From Brevundimonas denitrificans (GTDB lineage: Bacteria; Pseudomonadota; Alphaproteobacteria; Caulobacterales; Caulobacteraceae), in assembly GCF_030160755.1 (NCBI RefSeq), contig NZ_BSOY01000002.1:45988-109987 (forward strand): a DNA stretch of 64,000 bases. The letters are read 5' to 3'. Both the position numbers and the translations under genes were made by a program. The notes beneath the pieces are model-generated. The model ran no database searches and was not told the origin of the DNA. It saw only the letters and a list, made by a program, of their open reading frames with translations. This document shows, one piece after another, positions 61,042 through 64,000 of the stretch (the stretch's first letter is position 1; every line of letters begins with the position of its first letter).

Positions 61042-61928
61042 CAGAAGCCCGCCTGTAGGGAGAGGTAGAGGCCGCGCTGGTCGTCGAAGGTGGCGATCGA
61101 GCCCAGATCCGCCCAGGCCGCCGTGACCGACAGATGCTTGTTGAGCGCCCAGGCCGCATAGATGTCGAACCAGTCGTCCTCGGCGGCGAAGGACAGGTTG
61201 TCCGGCTTGGTCCGGTATTCGGCGCCGACCACAAGATTGCGGCTCAGCAGCCAGCCGACAGACCCTTCGAACTGGGCCTCATGGTCGTCATTGGCGTCGC
61301 CGCCGAAGCCCAGCAGGCCGGTCTGGTTGGCGTTGGTCCAGCGCACCGCGCCGCTGACCAGCACGCTCTCGGCCAGAAACAGTTTCGACGCCGCGATGTA
61401 GAAGTCCGTGCCCTGATCATCCTGCCCCCCGACGGCGGCGATGATCGCGCCCTGATCGTTGGTCTTGTGCTGAAGGCCGATCGCGATCTGGGGGACCCAG
61501 GTGTCCTGGTCATAGACCGCGTCGCCGGTCAGCCGGATCTTCACCCCGATCACGTCCTGTGTGAAGGTGAACCCCTGTCCCAGGCCCAGCAGGGCGCCCG
61601 TGTCGCCCGTGTCGAACGCCTGTCGCGCCGCCGACAGCTCGACCCGGTCCCACAGGCCGACCGCCACGCCCGCGGTGCGGAACTGATAGTCGGGCAGGTC
61701 GACGAGGGTGACGTGGGCGTTGCCGCCGATCCCGTCCTCCTCGCCATAGCCCGTGATGGTCGCCCAGGTGGACAGCCCTCCGCCGCCCGATCCCTCGATG
61801 GTCGAGACCCCGCCGGTCAGCAGAAGCTTGCCGCCAGTCCGCGAGTCCGGGATCAGGGACTGGGCCTGCGCAACGCCCGCTATCGCCGAAGCGAGCATGG
61901 CCGCCGCCAGAATTGTCCCGTTCCTCAT
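61041..61928 (-). CDS. DUF3034 family outer-membrane-like protein
   Basis: A 295-residue protein; I prefer ATG 61928 because the signal peptide MRNGTILAAAMLASAIAGVA begins there (ATG 61946 also possible). The mature part starts GGKLLLTGGVSTIEGSGGGG and continues with GLSTWATITGYGEEDGIGGN, the DUF3034 signature. Alternating hydrophobic strands with aromatic ends, and the C-terminal Phe (SLQAGF), suggest an outer-membrane beta-barrel. No function is established for the family. It is coupled to the globin gene and divergent from the cupredoxin-like gene 164 bp away. Confidence 0.85.
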   Translation of the reverse strand: MRNGTILAAAMLASAIAGVAQAQSLIPDSRTGGKLLLTGGVSTIEGSGGGGLSTWATITGYGEEDGIGGNAHVTLVDLPDYQFRTAGVAVGLWDRVELSAARQAFDTGDTGALLGLGQGFTFTQDVIGVKIRLTGDAVYDQDTWVPQIAIGLQHKTNDQGAIIAAVGGQDDQGTDFYIAASKLFLAESVLVSGAVRWTNANQTGLLGFGGDANDDHEAQFEGSVGWLLSRNLVVGAEYRTKPDNLSFAAEDDWFDIYAAWALNKHLSVTAAWADLGSIATFDDQRGLYLSLQAGF

Positions 61929-62092
61929 CGCCCTCACCCGGTCCACCGTCTCGAAGTCAAACCGATAGGGAGGCGTGGTTAAGCGAGCATGAAACCAGCA
62001 GGAAGCCGGGCGCCCGACCCGCCGGAAAGGGCGTTGGTCGGACTGTCCACCGGTTTACCTCGATTTCATCTTGCTTTCGTACACCTTGATCG

Positions 62093-62710
62093 ATGCGTGT
62101 TCTGTTCGCCCTTCTCGCCGTGCTTGCGTTCTGCTCCCCGGCGATAGCCGGCGACCTGACCGTCAGCGTGCGCGACGCCGCCGGGCGACCCGTGCAGGAC
62201 GCGGTGGTGACCGTACATCCCGCCGCCGGCGTGCCTCGCGGCCCCATCCGCTTCGCCTGGCCGTTGCGAATGACTCAGCAGGACATCCAGTTCCAGCCCT
62301 ATGTCCTGGTCGTGCCGGTGGGGGGAACCGTCTCCTTCCCCAACCTCGATCGGGTCCGCCACCACGTCTATTCCTTCTCGCGCGGCAACCGGTTCGAACT
62401 CCAGCTTTACGGGCGAGACGAGAGCCGCTCCCACACCTTCGCCGCCGTCGGCGTGGCCGCTCTCGGCTGCAACATCCACGATCAGATGCTGGCCTATATC
62501 AAGGTGGTGAACACGCCCTGGGCGGCCAAGACTCCCGCCAGCGGCGACGCAATCCTGCGGGCCATCCCCGCCGGGGCCGCCACCCTTCGCGTCTGGCATC
62601 CCCGGCTCGCCGGCCGCGGCAATGAGATTTCACGGCCCCTGACCATCGCCGTCGCGCCCGGCCGCAGCACCGTCAGCGGCGATTTCAGCGCCCGGGCGGC
62701 CGTCCGGTGA
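62093..62710 (+). CDS. Cupredoxin-like periplasmic protein (methylamine-utilisation-type annotation)
   Basis: A 205-residue exported protein (signal about 1-19, ending AIAG). An N-terminal carboxypeptidase-regulatory-like strand region (DLTVSVRDAAGRPVQDAVVT) leads into a cupredoxin fold: GGTVSFPNLDRVRHHVYSFS, then LGCNIHDQMLAYIKVVNTP. Candidate type 1 copper ligands are His90 or His91, Cys126, His129 and Met132. A short C-terminal beta domain follows. Proteins of this type are often labelled methylamine utilisation protein, but no methylamine dehydrogenase genes are here. Its last 4 bp overlap the start of the signalling gene (GTGA), suggesting it may be the periplasmic partner of that sensor. 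Confidence 0.85.
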   Translation: MRVLFALLAVLAFCSPAIAGDLTVSVRDAAGRPVQDAVVTVHPAAGVPRGPIRFAWPLRMTQQDIQFQPYVLVVPVGGTVSFPNLDRVRHHVYSFSRGNRFELQLYGRDESRSHTFAAVGVAALGCNIHDQMLAYIKVVNTPWAAKTPASGDAILRAIPAGAATLRVWHPRLAGRGNEISRPLTIAVAPGRSTVSGDFSARAAVR

Positions 62711-64000
62711 GCGCGACGCGCCTCGTCAGCCTGGTCCGTTTCCGCAACCTGCGGACCCGGCTCACCGTCGTCTATATGGGCCTGTTCGGCCTCGCCCTGC
62801 TGCTCGCCGCCCTCGCCGTCGTCACCGCCGTGACCAACAGCGCCCGGCGCGTGGTGCGGGACGAAATGACCGCCGCCGGCGCCGTCTACAGCCAGCTCTG
62901 GAGCGCGCGCTCCAGCCAGCTTCAGCAAGGCGCGGGCGTCCTGGCCCAGGACTACGGATTCCGCGAGGCCGTCGCCACCAATGACGAGGCCACGGTCCGC
63001 TCCGCCCTCGACAACCTGCGCGCCCGGCAAGGCGTTGACGGCGCCCTGATCCTCGGGATCGACGGCCATGCGACAGCGACGGGTCTGGTCCTTGACGACG
63101 CCGCCCTCGACCGGCTGTTCAACGGCTTGGAGTCCGGCCAGATCGAATCGGGCGTCCTCGCCATCGACGGTCAGGCCTTCCAGGTCGTCGCCGCCCCCGT
63201 GAACGCCCCGATCCTGATCGGCTGGGTCGTGTTCGCGGAGCGGCTGGACGCGGCCCAGATGCGCAATCTGGAACAGCTGTCGGCCATTCCCCTGTCGGCC
63301 GCCGTGGTGCTCAACCGCGACGCGGGCGAAAGACTCGATGGGCCGATCACCGTCCAGACACCCGACGGCCCCTCCATGCGTCTGGATCGCCCCCTGCCGA
63401 GTTTCGACGCGACGGCCCCCGCCGATCTGGTTCTGACCTACCCATTGAAGCGCGCCATGCGGCCCTATGAAGCCCTGTTCTGGTGGCTGGCCGCCATCGG
63501 CGCCGCCGGCCTCGCCCTGTTGATGGGCGGGACCTGGTCCCTTTCGCGCGGCCTGACCCGTCCGATCAGCGCCCTCGACGAGGCCGTGCACCGGCTGCAG
63601 CAGGGCGAATATGTCGAGGCCCCGGTGACCTCCAACGATGAGATCGGCCGCCTCGCCGCCAGTTTCAACGCCATGGTCGGGGACCTCAGGGACCGCGAGG
63701 CCAGACTCACCCACATGGCCCTGCACGATCAGGAAACCGGCCTGCCCAACCGCCTGTCGCTGGAACGTCAGGCCGGCGCCCAGGCCGACGCCTGGGTGGT
63801 TCTGTTTGGCGTCGACCGCTTCGAGGTGGTCCGCAACGCCATCGGCTATGATTCCATGGCCCGGCTTCTGGCGGCGCTCGGCGGCCGGCTGTCCGCCCTT
63901 GCCGACGGCGCCCCGATGGCCCGCGTGGGCGCTGGAGCCCTCGGCCTCGTGATCGTCGCCGCGGACGAGACCGAGGCCGTGGCCGCCGCCGCTCGCCTGG
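62707..64000 (+). CDS. Membrane sensor with HAMP and degenerate GGDEF domain, partial (runs off right edge)
   Basis: Starts at GTG 62707; 431 residues are visible. Helix one at about 15-42, a periplasmic sensory domain to about 255 resembling double-CACHE-type folds (GVDGALILGIDGHATATG), helix two (about 258-280), a HAMP domain (GLTRPISALDEAVHRLQQGE to FNAMVGDLRDRE), then a GGDEF fold starting HDQETGLPNRLSLE. Where the active-site GG(D/E)EF should be, the sequence reads GAGAL (residues 408-412) in ARVGAGALGLVIV, so cyclase activity is unlikely. An EAL phosphodiesterase domain probably follows outside the window. Its gene overlaps the cupredoxin-like gene, which may provide the signal. Confidence 0.88.
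   Translation, partial: MSATRLVSLVRFRNLRTRLTVVYMGLFGLALLLAALAVVTAVTNSARRVVRDEMTAAGAVYSQLWSARSSQLQQGAGVLAQDYGFREAVATNDEATVRSALDNLRARQGVDGALILGIDGHATATGLVLDDAALDRLFNGLESGQIESGVLAIDGQAFQVVAAPVNAPILIGWVVFAERLDAAQMRNLEQLSAIPLSAAVVLNRDAGERLDGPITVQTPDGPSMRLDRPLPSFDATAPADLVLTYPLKRAMRPYEALFWWLAAIGAAGLALLMGGTWSLSRGLTRPISALDEAVHRLQQGEYVEAPVTSNDEIGRLAASFNAMVGDLRDREARLTHMALHDQETGLPNRLSLERQAGAQADAWVVLFGVDRFEVVRNAIGYDSMARLLAALGGRLSALADGAPMARVGAGALGLVIVAADETEAVAAAARL

Overview
The window reads as chromosomal DNA from a high-GC alphaproteobacterium, most likely a Caulobacteraceae member (Brevundimonas/Caulobacter/Phenylobacterium type). The reasons are dense GC-rich genes with many 1-8 bp start/stop overlaps, alphaproteobacterial versions of several families (GH13 alpha-glucosidase, ETF-beta-type methyltransferase, ManC fused to an AGE barrel), and a textbook CtrA box (TTAA-N7-TTAAC) upstream of an aspartyl protease gene. 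I saw no rRNA, tRNA, CRISPR array, transposase or phage gene. Assignments rest on motif reading of translated sequence; no database search was possible.

Region 1 (1-28 kb) is a surface-polysaccharide locus. A leftward operon (4462 to 1) encodes a TylF-type methyltransferase, an aldo/keto reductase, a phosphoglycosyl transferase and a two-subunit transketolase cut by the window edge. Rightward genes (4883-13026) encode a PglF/WbpM-like 4,6-dehydratase, an outer-membrane export lipoprotein, a Wzz/BY-kinase fusion, a TPR protein with a carbohydrate-binding-like end, a 73-residue membrane peptide and an O-antigen ligase/polymerase. After a lone phosphoesterase, a compact ten-gene leftward operon (25398 to 14500) runs wzy-like, wzx-like, GT4, fnlA, fnlB, fnlC, wbuB-like, pglC-like, pglD-like, pglE-like. 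It predicts UDP-L-FucNAc synthesis and, with the 4,6-dehydratase, UDP-di-N-acetylbacillosamine synthesis. A ManC-AGE fusion (25777-27993) would supply GDP-mannose.

Region 2 (28-48 kb) is mixed: a 1633-residue serralysin-type RTX metalloprotease with five 261-bp tandem repeats, an M48 lipoprotein protease, an alpha-glucosidase, a UDP-glucuronate 4-epimerase-like enzyme, AmtB, UbiA, a DUF3298 lipoprotein, two related small secreted proteins, an Xre regulator with a membrane partner and a visible operator, a desaturase, a methyltransferase, a YpfJ-type protease and a PerP-like aspartyl protease with the CtrA box.

Region 3 (48-52 kb) has divergent LdcA and Mpl genes (murein peptide recycling) and a hybrid histidine kinase.

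Region 4 (52-60.5 kb) is an iron island. One operon encodes a PepSY-type membrane protein, a DUF2271 protein with an ApbE-type flavinylation motif, a DUF4198 protein, ApbE and a flavodoxin/FNR reductase. Facing it are a GNAT enzyme, a PiuC-type dioxygenase and a catecholate-type TonB receptor. Both promoter regions carry the same dyad, TTGC(A/G)A-N5-TCGCAA, suggesting one iron-responsive regulator.

Region 5 (60.5-64 kb) holds an exported truncated haemoglobin, a DUF3034 protein, a cupredoxin-like protein and a membrane HAMP/GGDEF protein whose GGDEF signature is degenerate and which runs off the window.
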